Below are positions 1 to 10,752 of a DNA stretch of 64,000 nt, in pieces. The stretch's first letter is position 1. The number at the start of each line of letters is the position of its first letter. The stretch comes from Vreelandella olivaria. Its GTDB lineage: Bacteria; Pseudomonadota; Gammaproteobacteria; Pseudomonadales; Halomonadaceae. The notes beneath the pieces are model-generated. The model was not told the DNA's origin. It did no database searches and saw only the letters and a program-made list of their open reading frames with translations. The DNA lies in NCBI GenBank assembly GCA_004295565.1, contig AP019416.1:3906001-3970000 (forward strand). The letters run 5' to 3'. The position numbers and the translations under genes were made by a program.

Positions 1-1097
1 AACGTTTCAAGATTCAGTCTAGTGATCAAATCTCGATGTTTGTCATAAAGTTCGTTGCCTAGGGAATCTCGCATAGCCAGAAAGGTTTGCACATATTCAT
101 TATCCGCATAGCGCTTGTCTCGCCAATGCTCCTCCGTGCCCGTAGGAATTGCCCCCTGATAATCTCTCTTGGCGAGGAGATGGTCATAAATTGTCTGACG
201 CTGCGCCTCATTAGTATCTTCGAATAAGGCTACGGCTTCTTCGTCACCTCCTTGGGCACGCATTAGCAACCGATCTTCATTGACGGTGATTAACGAGTCG
301 ATATAGCTGCCTAGGACGTAATCCCGCTTGGTCTTTCCCTCCTTTTCCGTTTCCCATTCTTCATGCCAATCCACCACATTATCCTGAAACTGCGCCAAAT
401 CACGCATGACGCCAAGATCATCTCGTACAATCAGGCAAAGGCACTCGTCTCGATCTTCAACGTCATGCTGTGCCAGTAGCTTGCCCAAGCGGGTTTTGTG
501 GTAGTAGTGGTCATTTTCCCAGTGGTAGGCTTCGCCTTCCTGTTCATACCCATCCTCTGGCGCTTCTAGCTCGGCGTCTTCCGCAAACTCAGCTACCCAC
601 TCTTCAGCCTGGGCGGTAGTAATTAGATGCTCGCCACCACCGGAAATAGGATTGGCACCTTCAAGATTGACCGCTTGCATAAAGGCATCGCGATCCTCTT
701 CGCTTTCCTGTACCTGGGCGCGTTTGGCGTCTGTCCATTCGACTTCTGAAAAGCAGACGTAGAGCGTACGGTCGGTCTCGTAGTCGAGTTTTCCACCGGT
801 GATCGTGTCACCCTGATCACGAAACTCGTACTCGGCGAGTTCATTCGTCTCCCCGTCGAGTATATAGAGATAGCCATTGCGCAGCAGGCGAAGGCCTAGC
901 GGCCGGGCGCTCAGGGCGTAGGGCATGGAACATCCCGGTTCAAGCTCCTCAACTAGACCATAGCGAAGCGGAAGCAATTGCACTTTGCCTTGAAGCAGTG
1001 GGCAGGTGGCACCATCTTCGCTATCACGGCATGGTAGTTCGTGGGCGGCAAGTGCACCGTCGTCCCGGTCATCAGTGGGGCGCTCAAACGCAGACAT
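1..1097 (-). CDS. VasX-like T6SS effector, N-terminal part (runs off window)
   Basis: The frame is open without a stop from the ATG at 1097 to the window edge (about 365 codons). A GGGAG ribosome binding site lies 8 to 9 bases upstream of that ATG. Near residues 20-70 the protein has a Cys-Pro-Leu-Leu segment followed by KVQLLPLRYGLVEE, then PYALSARPLGLRLLRNGYLY. This arrangement is typical of the N-terminal region of VasX / BTH_I2691-type T6SS effectors. The rest is acidic and rich in Glu and Asp. In V. cholerae, VasX is a membrane-disrupting toxin encoded after vgrG2 and the adaptor vasW; the same order is present here. The pore-forming C-terminus and any immunity gene lie outside the window, so toxicity is inferred from family and position only. 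Confidence 0.8.
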   Translation of the reverse strand, partial: MSAFERPTDDRDDGALAAHELPCRDSEDGATCPLLQGKVQLLPLRYGLVEELEPGCSMPYALSARPLGLRLLRNGYLYILDGETNELAEYEFRDQGDTITGGKLDYETDRTLYVCFSEVEWTDAKRAQVQESEEDRDAFMQAVNLEGANPISGGGEHLITTAQAEEWVAEFAEDAELEAPEDGYEQEGEAYHWENDHYYHKTRLGKLLAQHDVEDRDECLCLIVRDDLGVMRDLAQFQDNVVDWHEEWETEKEGKTKRDYVLGSYIDSLITVNEDRLLMRAQGGDEEAVALFEDTNEAQRQTIYDHLLAKRDYQGAIPTGTEEHWRDKRYADNEYVQTFLAMRDSLGNELYDKHRDLITRLNLET

Positions 1098-1109
1098 ATG
1101 ACAAACTCC

Positions 1110-2017
1110 CTATGTCGTTTCAGAGTAAGTAGAAGTAATAGCAAACGCTCTTTTGAGCCTTTCAGAGGGCGACGCTTCTGCTCTCTTGGTTAAGCAAGCG
1201 TGCAGCTCGGGCGCCTTATCGCTTAATGCTGACCAGCTAGTACAACGCTCGCGGGAAAAGAGCGTGCACAGCAGCCCCACTGGCGCGGATTGGTAAAGCC
1301 ATACCCACGTGCAGATTGCGTCAGCGCTGCCAGCAGGTCGTATCGTTCCAGTTGCTCCACCGGTAGCCGCCACTCTGGGCAGTACTCCTCAACAAAATGC
1401 AGCAGCGTACGCAAGTCGCGACGTTTATCGCATGCTTGCAAGCGACTAACCTGCGTTTCATTGAGTAGATAGCCATTCGAGGGAATCGCGACGGGTGGTT
1501 CGGCGGCACTCTGGGGGTGCTTTTCCCCATTCATTGGCTACCGCATCTGGGCACACCAGGCTTTCAATAGGCCCCCACGGCGCCATGGCCGGAGTGCTTT
1601 GATCGAGCAAAAGCGCCGCGATCACGGCGGGGTCGGCTAAACGTAGCCACATGGCGCCCCCTGAAGGATGGCGCACTTGCAACATATGGCGCAGGTGATT
1701 GCCAACCTCTTCAAGCGGTGCTCGGCTTTCAATGAGATAGCCCCACTCGTCATCTAGACCCTGCGCTAAAAAGGCTGTAAGACGGGATGCTGCGCATCCG
1801 GCAATGCAATAAGCCATGGCGAGATATCACTAACCTCTGCCAACGGTGTTCCTGCGTAAAGCAGGTCTGCATCCAACGGATACTCCGCCGACCACTCATA
1901 AACCTGCTTTGCCAACTGCTCAACGCGTACGCCATCCAGGAGTAGATATACCTGCTGGCCTTCAGGCCAGTGCCATGCACCGCCCTGTAAACCAGCGCTT
2001 AGTGGCCAACGACTCAT
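1110..2017 (-). CDS. DUF4123 (VasW/Tap-like) T6SS effector adaptor, frameshifted
   Basis: DUF4123 proteins are chaperones/adaptors that load a cognate effector onto its VgrG. The start ATG at 2017 overlaps the vgrG stop by 4 bases (ATGA), implying translational coupling. The N-terminal frame reads [19 protein letters not shown] and [20 protein letters not shown], a classic DUF4123 opening. The frame then shifts near 1785 to [20 protein letters not shown], and again near 1530 to [21 protein letters not shown] third shift near 1285 leads to a C-terminal frame ending at 1110, only 12 bases before the effector start. The reconstructed length is about 302 residues, normal for the family. The breaks are probably sequencing errors. 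Confidence 0.78.
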
Positions 2018-4034
2018 TCGCTTGTTGCCTCACAGACAGGGCATAGCGCCTGTTGCTGTAAGAGTGCCGCCTGTTGAGGCGCTTTTACCGGAGTGAACAC
2101 AGGCGGTGCCTCCACCTCCTCCGGCAACCGCGGCCCCTGCGCAGCCTGCCCACTTCCCGATCCAGGACTCCCCCCAGAGTTAATCTTGACCTGCGGGCCC
2201 ACGATGGTGACGCCGCTGGGGTCGATTTTCAGGAAGCTGCCGCCTGCTTTTAGGGTGATTTCCGCACCTGCTTCGATCACCACCTTCATGCCCGCTTTGT
2301 GATGAATCTCCTGCCCGGCTTCCAGCAGCTGCGCCTGGCCGACTTTCTCATGGCGGGTGCCGTCGATCATCAGGTGGTCGTCGCCATCTACCTGGGTGTG
2401 ACGGTTGTTATGCACCGTGTGGTGATCGTCGTTATCGATCTCGCTGATGCGGTCGTTGTGCACCTTGAGGTGACTGTCGTGCTGGATCTCTTCGGTGCGG
2501 TCGTTGAGGGTTAACAGTTCCAGGTCTTTCTGGGCGTGGAGCCAGATTTGCTCTTCGCCTGCTTCATCTTCAAAGCGCAGCTCGTTAAAGCCTTCGGCCT
2601 TGTGGCTCTGGGTACGGATCACGGTGCGGGTTTTGTGTTCCGGCAGCGGGTAAGGCGCCGTATTCACCGCGTGGTAGGTGCGCCCGGTGACCAGCGGCTG
2701 GTCCGGGTCGCCCTCTAAAAACGAGACGATGACTTCGTGGCCAATACGGGGAATGGCGATACTGCCGTAGCCACCGCCTGCCCAGCCTTGGGCGACCCGC
2801 ACCCAGCAACTGGCGGTGTCGTTGGGCTCGGCATAGCGATCCCAGGGGAACTGAACCTTGACCCGGCCGTGCTCGTCGCAGTGGATCTCTTCGCCTTCGG
2901 GGCCGACGACAAAAGCGACTTGGGGCCCATCGACGCGGGGTTTGGGGTTGGCGGTGGCGCGCCAGGCCGTATCGCCGGGAATAAGGGTGACCTGGTTGTA
3001 ATAACGCGTCATGCCGCTCGCATCACTGTGCGTCATTCCGTCTTCTTCCAGCGCCTGGGGCTGCTCGCCGTGGTGATGCACTTCAATGGCTTGCCAGTCG
3101 CGATTCAGGCTATCGCTGTCATGATCCATCAACGTAAAGCGCAGGCCGGGGGCCAGTTCGGGGAGATCGCTTTCGGCGCTGGCAGTAATCGCCTCGCGGC
3201 GTAGCTGCTCCAGGCGAATACGGGTAAACGGTTGGCCGGAGGCGTCCTGCTTATAGCGGCCAGGGTAGTCGTAGTGTTCGTAGTCCGCGTTTTGACCTTG
3301 GGCTTCTACGTCGCGCCCCAGGTGGTCATGTAACTGCGCATAAGCGGGGTTTTTAAAGCTGTACTCTTTCAGCGTGGCGGACGCGGTCGCCACACGGGCA
3401 GTATGACTGAGTTTGCGCACATGGCGGCTGGGGCGGTGCCGCCTGCACGGCTGTGGTAAGTGCGTTCGCCGAGGTTGGTCAGTACCTGCGGGTCATCGGC
3501 GAAGATCAGCCGATGGCTACCCTCTGCAAATTCATGGAAGTAAAACAGGCCCTCTTCGGCGGCCAGACGCTCGATAAAGGTGAGGTCGGTTTCACGGTAC
3601 TGGACGCAGTACTCACGCTCGGCTAGGTCGCGGTTTACCGCAAACCCCACATCGGTAATCCCCCGCTCATCGCACAGGGTATTAATGATGGTGAGCGGAT
3701 CGACCTTTTGGAAAATACGCGAGTTCTGACGCAGTGAAAGCCGCCAGAGCGCTGGGCGCAGCACCAGCGAGTAGAAGGTACGGCGATGGCCGCGGTCGCC
3801 CTGGCCAAACTCGCTGACGATACCGTGCACTCGGCGCAGCGGTTCGCCATCCTGCCAGATAGTCAGTTCCGCCTCACGATCCAGCAGCTCCGCGGCATCC
3901 AGGCTGCCGTCGCGGCTGGCAAGGTTCAGCACCAGTTCAAAAGGCTGGGAGAGCGCTTCTCGGTGGGTGAAGTCAATCACTGCGATCTCGTCAACGCCGG
4001 GGAGTGTTAACGTGAATTGTAGCCCCGTGGTCAT
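2014..4034 (-). CDS. vgrG: VgrG (TssI) spike protein, one frameshift
   Basis: VgrG forms the trimeric gp27/gp5-like spike that tips the Hcp tube and carries effectors. The ATG at 4034 is preceded by AGGGGAGGG and starts just after the PAAR stop, so it is preferred over a GTG at 4064. The gp27-like part has [20 protein letters not shown] and GLFYFHEF. A one-base indel near 3418 separates it from the rest. The gp5 OB-fold follows ([45 protein letters not shown]), then a DUF2345-like beta-helix with repeated His/Asp-rich lines. The protein ends in a Gly/Pro-rich tail closing with CPVCEATSE. The reconstructed length of about 673 residues fits the family. No extra enzymatic domain is visible in the tail. 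Confidence 0.93.
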
Positions 4035-4035
4035 A

Positions 4036-4323
4036 TCAACTTCCCTCCCCTGAACCAGAGCCAATCACTACACCGCCGCAATCCACCGAGTGGCCCGTGA
4101 GGGCAGCCGGCTTGCCGTCGATTAAAATCGTGCTTGAACCCTGCGCGATGGCACGTGGGTGAGGCGGATGCTTGGGTTTATCATGCGGCGCCAGGGGGTC
4201 TCCCACGCGGGCGACCGGCTTGCCGTCCATTATCACCGTGCCACTGCCTGCCGTGACCGGTGTCGCTGGAAAGCCATCGTGGTCGGTGCCCATATCACCC
4301 ACTAATACAAACTTCTGGCCCAT
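4036..4323 (-). CDS. PAAR-domain spike tip protein
   Basis: This is an intact 95-residue protein that sharpens the VgrG spike of the T6SS and can carry cargo. It has two PAAR half-repeats: GSGTVIMDGKPVARVGDP near residues 27-44, and GSSTILIDGKPAALTGHSVDCGG near residues 62-84. His and Cys residues are spaced as expected for the zinc site at the tip. It ends GSGSGEGS and has no C-terminal toxin extension, so it is a plain tip. It sits one base upstream of vgrG in the same operon, so co-translation with VgrG is likely. Confidence 0.93.
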   Translation of the reverse strand: MGQKFVLVGDMGTDHDGFPATPVTAGSGTVIMDGKPVARVGDPLAPHDKPKHPPHPRAIAQGSSTILIDGKPAALTGHSVDCGGVVIGSGSGEGS

Positions 4324-4364
4324 TGTTCATACTCCTTTATTGCGGTTCCGCTTACTCATCCCAC

Positions 4365-4949
4365 CTATTCATCCCACTTGGCGGGCGCTTCATAGCTGGC
4401 AACATCAAAAGCGTCTACGAATTGTCGGCTAAAACCTGCCGCTTCAAGACTATCAATTGCAGAGTGGCAGGCGAGTGGCAGGCGTGTTTGCAGCGGCACA
4501 CCATTCAGGCTACGACGCACCGCCATCAGCAGCCGTGTGCCATGCCCACTGCCTTTCCACTCCTGGCCGATGTAGAAAAAGCGCAGTTGCTGGCCGCTTC
4601 ATCATCTGGTCGACAGGCGAGTACCATGCCGAGCGGCGGCCCTTCCCCATGGCGTAGGGCCAACAAACGCCCCTGCCAGTGGGCTACCTGCCCTCTTCCC
4701 GCTGCAGCCACAGGCCACGATGAACAGTGAATTCCAGCGCCCGGCGCAGGGTTTCCAGCACGCTGCTGTCACGGAGTACCCAAGGAGAGTGCCCTTAGCG
4801 TCGGCGCGGTAGACGGCCTCGATAAAATTATCGATATCCTCTTCGCGTGCGTCTTCTAATGGACGGGAACGTTTTGCTGCATTTCGCCTCTGACGTGCAG
4901 CAGGCTGGGGCGAGCCCGAACTAAACAGACGCTTAAGTTTGGTCAGCAT
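4365..4949 (-). CDS. GNAT-like acetyltransferase encoded in the T6SS operon, frameshifted
   Basis: The N-terminal frame begins MLTKLKRLFSSGSPQ (ATG 4949, GAGG 5 bases upstream) and is a basic, disordered stretch followed by DIDNFIEAVYRADAKG. Further frames give WQGRLLALRHGEGPPLGMVL. The last 70 residues read FYIGQEWKGSGHGTRLL, then SLEAAGFSRQF, and stop at 4365. EWKGSGHGTRLL matches the acetyl-CoA loop of GNAT enzymes (R/Q-x-x-G-x-G/A), and the EAAGF end is also typical. Two or three indels break the frame; the reconstructed length is about 195 residues. The start overlaps the end of tssM. V. cholerae has vasL at this position, so this is a different accessory gene. Substrate and role in secretion are unknown. 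Confidence 0.65.
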
Positions 4950-7900
4950 TGCCACCTCGTTCTGCGTAGAGTGCTGACGGTAGTTGGAACCCCGATGCCA
5001 GTGGGCGCGTAAGGGTTCGGCGCGCCGCTGGCAAACAGGCGATAGCGCATCGTGCCGCCGTCTACGTTGAAGCGCAGCTCCAGCTCTCGTTCACTAATAC
5101 TGGTGATATCGGCTTGTTCCAATAACCGGAACCACGCCCAGGGGCCATCTTGGCTCACGCTGCGTGGAGAGCGGTTAATCTCACTGGGTACCATGGTGAC
5201 GCGGCTTTCCGTTCCGCCGCGCAGCGTATTCGGCCAAATCATCGAAACACGCTGACTGGCACTGTGGGCGTATTCGATCAGTTGGCCATCCACACTGATG
5301 ACACTGCGCCGCTTATCGGGGCTTAGGCTAACCGGCTCAAGGGCAAACTCCACATCCAACGCGCCGTCGCGGCTAAAGTAGGCGCGGCGAATCTGCTCGG
5401 CCTGCTGTATGGCCGTGTACAGGCTATCGCGCAGCAGTGAGTTACCCTCGGCATCCACTAAGTACTCCGGGGCACCTTCAATAAAGGGTTTTAAGCTCTC
5501 CTCATAAAAGGTGTCCAACGTGCCTTCTGGGGCAAAGAAGTCTTCAAAGTCGCTTAACGCCACTTCACGGCTGGCATTGGGAGTGAGCGGATAACGCCCC
5601 GCCAAACGCTCCTGATAAGGCGCTACAACGTCGTCTAACCAGCGGTGCTCCAAGTGGCGCGTTGCGCTCGCCATCATCAGTTGCCAGCTCTGATCGGCCA
5701 AGTCATGCAACATGCTGCCTACCGGCTCGGGGGTGTTGTCAGCAATGCGCTGTAGGTTATAGATCGGGTCATCACCGCGTAGCGAGAGCCGGTCTCGCAC
5801 ATTGATGAAAGCAGCACGGCCGGCATCACTCGACTCCTCAATCTCAAGCAAGTAGTCACGCAACGCCGTCACCGCGGTCTTGATCTCCGCCAGTGAGGAG
5901 GGGTTGTCGTTACGCTCCTGACTGAGCTGATTAATCGGCGTAAAGGGCTGCTCAATGGCTAGCGCAAGCTGGTAACGCTGGGACTGTTGCAGCGCTTTGC
6001 GTGCCTGCTCATCATCAACAGGTAGTTCAGGATAAAGACTGGTATTGCGCTCAACGGCTGCCAATAGCCGATCAAGCGGGCGCTGTGCCCCACCAGGGCG
6101 TCGGCCACCACGATGGCTTGATGGATATCCGGCAGGGGGACGAGTTGGGTATCGCGCAGGGCGTCACGCCAGCTGACATGGTAGTCACTGACATAGTGTT
6201 CGCGCAGCGCCGTTTGCAACTGCTCCTTATCAGCCTCACTAAAGTTGATATTATCGCGCTGCCCCAGTACCCACACATCAATCAATGCCAGCTCTGTGGC
6301 CCGCTCCAGCTCTTGTAAAAGTAGTTTTCAAAGCCATCTCGGGTAACCAGGTGGGGCAGACGAACATGCTCAGGGTCATCGTTTCGCGCCATAAACACGG
6401 TATCAAACAAGGTGCCCACGCTACGGCGTAAATCCAACGGTTCACCCTGGCGGTCACTGGCGGCTTTTAAGGCAGCGTATACACGCTCATCAATGGGTTG
6501 GCGCGAAAGCTCTTCCTGAGCTGCGTTCAAGCTGCCGCGCAGTGGCGCCATCGCCTGGGCGGGTCGCTGTTGCCCTTCTGCAATATGCCCTCTATATCAC
6601 TATGCGCCAAGGCATAGTCCAGATGGGTTAAGAGGCGCTCCTGAACCTCGCCCTGCTGAGGGAAGTAGCCTTGCCAGCGCTGGGCCATAAAGCGCTCTAC
6701 CCGCTCTGGTTGACGACCGCTGGCGTCCGACATCATGCGCAGCACACGCAGCAGCGCCAATTTCTCGTTACTACCCTCTTCGGCGCGATTCATATCGTCC
6801 ATTATGCCGATCATCAAGGCGGGCAGGAATTGATGCTCAAGCATGGCGAGGTAAGCGCGCTCAATCTGAGCACCAATGATATGGCCCTGGTACAACCCCA
6901 TATCTGCAAGGTAAGGCGTGTGCGAGCGGTATTCGGAGAACGTCTCCAGCGCATAACGCAGCCTATCGAGCGGCTCTAAAAACTCATAGCCACTGGGGTC
7001 ATCACTTTGAAATGCCTCGGGCTGGGTGGCTAAAACGTTTCTGCACGCTCTTCGACGGCGGCCAGGGACACGCTGTTCTTTTGATAGAAGTGTGCCCACC
7101 CCCACCAAGCCTATGCCCATAATCAAGCACGCGGCTAAGCTGATATTGCGGGCACGGCGTCGACGCTGGGTAACTCTGGCGTTATCACCCGCCAGCCCTG
7201 CTTCGGGGTAAATGACTTTTTCAAATAACTCTTCGGTGAAGTAGAGCGCGCTGCGAGTAGCCCGATGAGCAGGCTGAACGCTGTCATCCATGCCATAACG
7301 TCGGGCAGCGGCATCGACAAAGGGATCTTCGGGAACGCCTTGCTGATACACAGACGTAAAGTAAGCACCGCGAACCATTGCAGCAGTCGAGAAGCGGTCA
7401 CTCGATAATGCCTCGGTCAAGAAGCCGAACAGCACATCGCGTAGCCCTGCCAACTGACGCACGAAGCGGAACACAGACTCACGCTCTTCGCGGTCACGGC
7501 ATTCCGACAGCATCGTCGGCATCAGCTGATTCAAACGCGCCAGCATGGCATCGTAGTCAGCTTCAAACTCCGATTCCCACTTACCTGGTGTCTCCATCGA
7601 GGCCGGGGTAAAAGTAAACCCAAGCGGCGCACGGCGGGCCTCGCGGGAGTAGTGGCGAAAGAAGTCATCAAAGCCGTGCAGCAAATCCATTTTGCTAAAT
7701 GTCACGTAAACCGGTAGCCGGGTACCGTGGCGCTCCATCAGCTCTCGCAAGCGGCTGCGTAGCAGCGCAGCATAGCCTTTACGTACCGCCACTTGGGCAT
7801 GGCTCAAACGAGCGAGATCCAGCACCAGCACCACGCCATCCAGCGGGCGCTGGGCGCGATTGCGCTCTAACCAATCAACAAAGTGATCCCACAATCTGCT

Positions 7901-8574
7901 CTGCAACGCTTGAGGCTCGCCTCCCTCCATAGCGCCTTGTGTCAACAGCTCTCCATCGGGGTCGATCAACACCGCTTTATCGCCAATCCACCAGTCAAAA
8001 CCTAGCTGTCCTTGCTTGCTGCTTTGGCCGGATGCTTTCATCACATGGGTAAGCGCGAAGTTTTGGCCCGAGCGATTAATCAAGCTGGTTTTGCCCGCGT
8101 TCTCTACCCCCATGACCAAGTACCAGGGCAGGCGGTAGCGGCTACTATTACCGCCGCCCAGGCTCTCGGTAATTTCACTCAATACACTGTTCAGCGAGGC
8201 TTCCTGACGCTCGACTTGCGACATAATAGGATCTTGCTGGCGTGCGTCCTCTTGCTGCCGCTCTTCATCCAACGCCCGAAGGCGCCGTGCCAAGCGTACC
8301 CCCAGACCACGGCGATCACGGTGACCACCACCAGCGTGGCTAACAGGCGATTGGTTAACGGCGCGAGCGGCATCACACCACGCACCTCCCAGCCAGGCCC
8401 CAGCCACCAAATCGCGATCAGTAGCGCAATGAGCAGTACTGCCCATAGCAGCGTTGAAAGCCGCAATAGTCCTTTGGCCTTATTACTATGCGCCTGGGCA
8501 CGATTTTGAGCTGATTGTGCCCGCGACATGCCTGGCACCCAGCGGCTTAGCTTTGATTTTAATGTTGACCACAT
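4943..8574 (-). CDS. tssM: TssM (IcmF/VasK) inner-membrane T6SS protein, multiply frameshifted
   Basis: TssM spans the envelope and, with TssL and TssJ, forms the trans-envelope complex. From the ATG at 8574 the N-terminus has two hydrophobic helices (LWAVLLIALLIAIWWLG and LLATLVVVTVIAVVWGYAW). After an indel near 8285 comes the cytoplasmic NTPase-like domain with Walker A GVENAGKTSLI and the DGVVLVLDLARL strand. A third membrane helix (LAACLIMGIGLVGVGTLL) precedes the long periplasmic region. More frame changes occur near 6560, 6300 and 6070, and probably near 7030. The C-terminal frame ends at 4943 after a beta-rich domain (DGGTMRYRLFASGAPNPY). The reconstructed length is about 1,210 residues, normal for TssM. 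Confidence 0.93.
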
Positions 8575-8608
8575 TAGCCTTTGTCCCTCGTCCCTTTAAT
8601 GATGAACA

Positions 8609-10087
8609 TTATGAGTGCGTCTCTTTAACCGCTGCTTTAAGGCGTGATACCAGCGCAGGCTCCCAGTGCTCTAATGCCAGCTCGGTCACGCTCTGATGCA
8701 GGGTGTGATAGTGTTGCTGCGCGAGGCTTTCTAGCCCGGTTTCGTGCAATAGGTCGGCACTGGCTAATCGCCAATAAGTGCTTTCGCGGGGTGAACGGGA
8801 GGTGCTTAATCCCTGGTCGAGCACTTTTAATGCAGCGCCAATATCACCGTTCTCTACCGCGTCACGAGCCTCCTCGAGCCCCATCTGCCACGCATCGCTG
8901 CCATTACTCGCGGCTCCGCTGCCCCCTGATGCGCTGCTATATAGCCAACGTTGGGTTTCATCGTCGACAAACCTTGTCCCGTTGTTGAATGTCAGGGCTT
9001 CGATACCAGGAAGCCGCTCGACAAAACGTTGCGCTTCATCGCGAATCGCCTCCGCACAGCGTGGATGGCCAAGCTGTTTGGCAAGGCCCGCACTTAGTCG
9101 GTGTCCTTCCAGCCAGTAAGGGCTTACCGCTAAGCTATTTTCTATCCGCTGCCAGAGTTCGCCGTCGCCACCTCGCGCAGTGCTTCGCGGTAGTCGGCAA
9201 TACGGTCTGCCGACACCGGGGCTAATTCTGTTTTACCCTCCCCTTTAGCCGCTGGTAGCGCCTGTATCGCGCTCCAGACTGCGTAACGACGAAGCCGATA
9301 AGCAAGCGGTTCACCCGGTGATTGCTCGCTCAAAAATCGGCCATTTTGAGTAGTGCCTGCCGATTAGAGCGCTCGTTGCCCGCCTCTAGACGCAGCTCTG
9401 GCGCTTTTGCAGGTGCTTGGTTTGAAGCGTATGCAGAGGCCTCTTGAAGAGCTTCATGGCTACCGGCGGCTTGGGGTCGCTCTTGCTGTTGAGCAGCGTT
9501 ACTACCACTCACTGAAGAGGTCGACTGGGTCGGGCGCTTAGCCTCTAATTGACGGCTTAGTTCACTCAACGCGTCTGCGGGTAATGAGTCCTGCTCTACT
9601 CGCGCCTGTAGCTCGGCGAGTGCGGTTTGGCAGGCCTCGTACTCATCTTCAGCGTTATGAAAATCAAGCCCGGCGGCGAGCTTCACACTACGCTGGGTAA
9701 ATTGCTGAAATAGCCGCGGGCGCAGTTTGGCCCCACGCGGGCCATTAAAGGGTAGGCATGCTCCCACCAGGGCTGCTCCAACGCGCGCCTTAGCAAGCGC
9801 AGTGAGAGCGCAAAGCGCACCCCGTTACCATCGTGCTGCAAGCAGTGCAGTAAATGACCTAACACTTTCAAGTCTTTGCCACGCTGACTAAACATTTGAA
9901 TAGCCAGTGTTTCAGCCGTTTCCCAGGCAACGCTAGCGTGCTGCAACGAACCGACCTTCATCATTTCAGCATCAAGTGCCAGGTAGTCGTTCGACTCTTC
10001 GAGCGGTTCACCCACTGGCTGGCCTTTTTCGTTACCAGCCAGTGGTGCCAATAATGGGTCAAGGTGAGCTTCAGCTGTAATGCGCAT
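8609..10087 (-). CDS. tssA: TssA (VasJ/ImpA family) sheath-assembly protein, frameshifted
   Basis: TssA primes and coordinates T6SS tube and sheath polymerisation. The ATG at 10087 (MRITAEAHLDPLLAPLAG) has AAGGGA 8 bases upstream and begins an ImpA-type N-terminal domain. Indels near 9740, 9330 and 9165 split the gene. The middle is a low-complexity Gln/Ser/Ala linker. The C-terminal frame, open from about 9165 to 8609 but without an ATG, contains SPYWLEGHRLSAGLAKQLGH and ends with a helical repeat domain (DIGAALKVLDQGLSTSRS, HWEPALVSRLKAAVKE). This fits the VasJ-like TssA subclass. The reconstructed length is about 493 residues. tssM follows 34 bases downstream. Confidence 0.88.
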
Positions 10088-10098
10088 AGTGTTTTCCC

Positions 10099-10752
10099 TT
10101 ACCAACGACATACTTCACGTAGCGGCTGAATGAGTTGGCGGAGATCGGTAATATCAAAACGCAGCCCATCTAAACTCGGCACATCGCTACTAATAGCGAC
10201 GTCATTGGCCCCCAGCAGTTGGCGAAGCGTTTCAATGGCGGGCAACCCACGGCCACCATTGATGACATGACCGCCGTCACGAACCCGCCACTGCTGATTG
10301 ACGTTGGCGCTATTGGTGCGAAGCTGCAGATCAACACGGGCATTGTCGATAGGCTCGGGCAAATGCAGTTGAAAGCGGGTGATCTGCTTTTCACACGCCA
10401 TCACCATAATGGGTCGTGGCGGTGTGGTTCCCAACGCAGGGACGCTCATCAACACATCATCCCCTTCGTGTTGAACGATGACGCCTAAATCATCGCCATC
10501 GCGCCCCCTCTCCTGGCGTTCAATGGCGTACCATAAATCGGGCAGCTCTCGCTCATCAGCCGATGAGGCCGCTGTTTTAAATATGTCGTCATAACAGCTC
10601 AAACGCTCTAATCGAGAGGGCTCATCAGCACATGCCAAGGCGTTCTCAAGCATTGCTTGGTGCTCGTCTGCTAAAGCATCCGAACTCCCCAGAACAGCGA
10701 TGATAAGCAGTCCCCAGTATGACCACTGGCGAATTTGTAACGTCACTCTCAT
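10099..10752 (-). CDS. vasI: VasI/TagO-type T6SS-associated periplasmic protein
   Basis: This is an intact protein of about 217 residues with a Sec signal peptide (WSYWGLLIIAVLGSSDALA) and two Cys flanking a conserved opening (ALACADEPSRLERLSCYDDI), as in VasI/TagO proteins. Its ATG at 10752 overlaps the vasH stop (ATGA); a further upstream start would run into vasH. VasI homologues are T6SS-linked exported proteins whose exact role is not settled; TagO links to peptidoglycan handling have been proposed for relatives. The neighbours, vasH upstream and tssA downstream, are the same as in V. cholerae VCA0117-VCA0119. Confidence 0.82.
   Translation of the reverse strand: MRVTLQIRQWSYWGLLIIAVLGSSDALADEHQAMLENALACADEPSRLERLSCYDDIFKTAASSADERELPDLWYAIERQERGRDGDDLGVIVQHEGDDVLMSVPALGTTPPRPIMVMACEKQITRFQLHLPEPIDNARVDLQLRTNSANVNQQWRVRDGGHVINGGRGLPAIETLRQLLGANDVAISSDVPSLDGLRFDITDLRQLIQPLREVCRW

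Noticed and set aside
2737-3204. A 155-codon plus-strand frame inside vgrG
   Set aside because: It is antisense to the conserved OB-fold of VgrG and has no ribosome site or recognisable domain.
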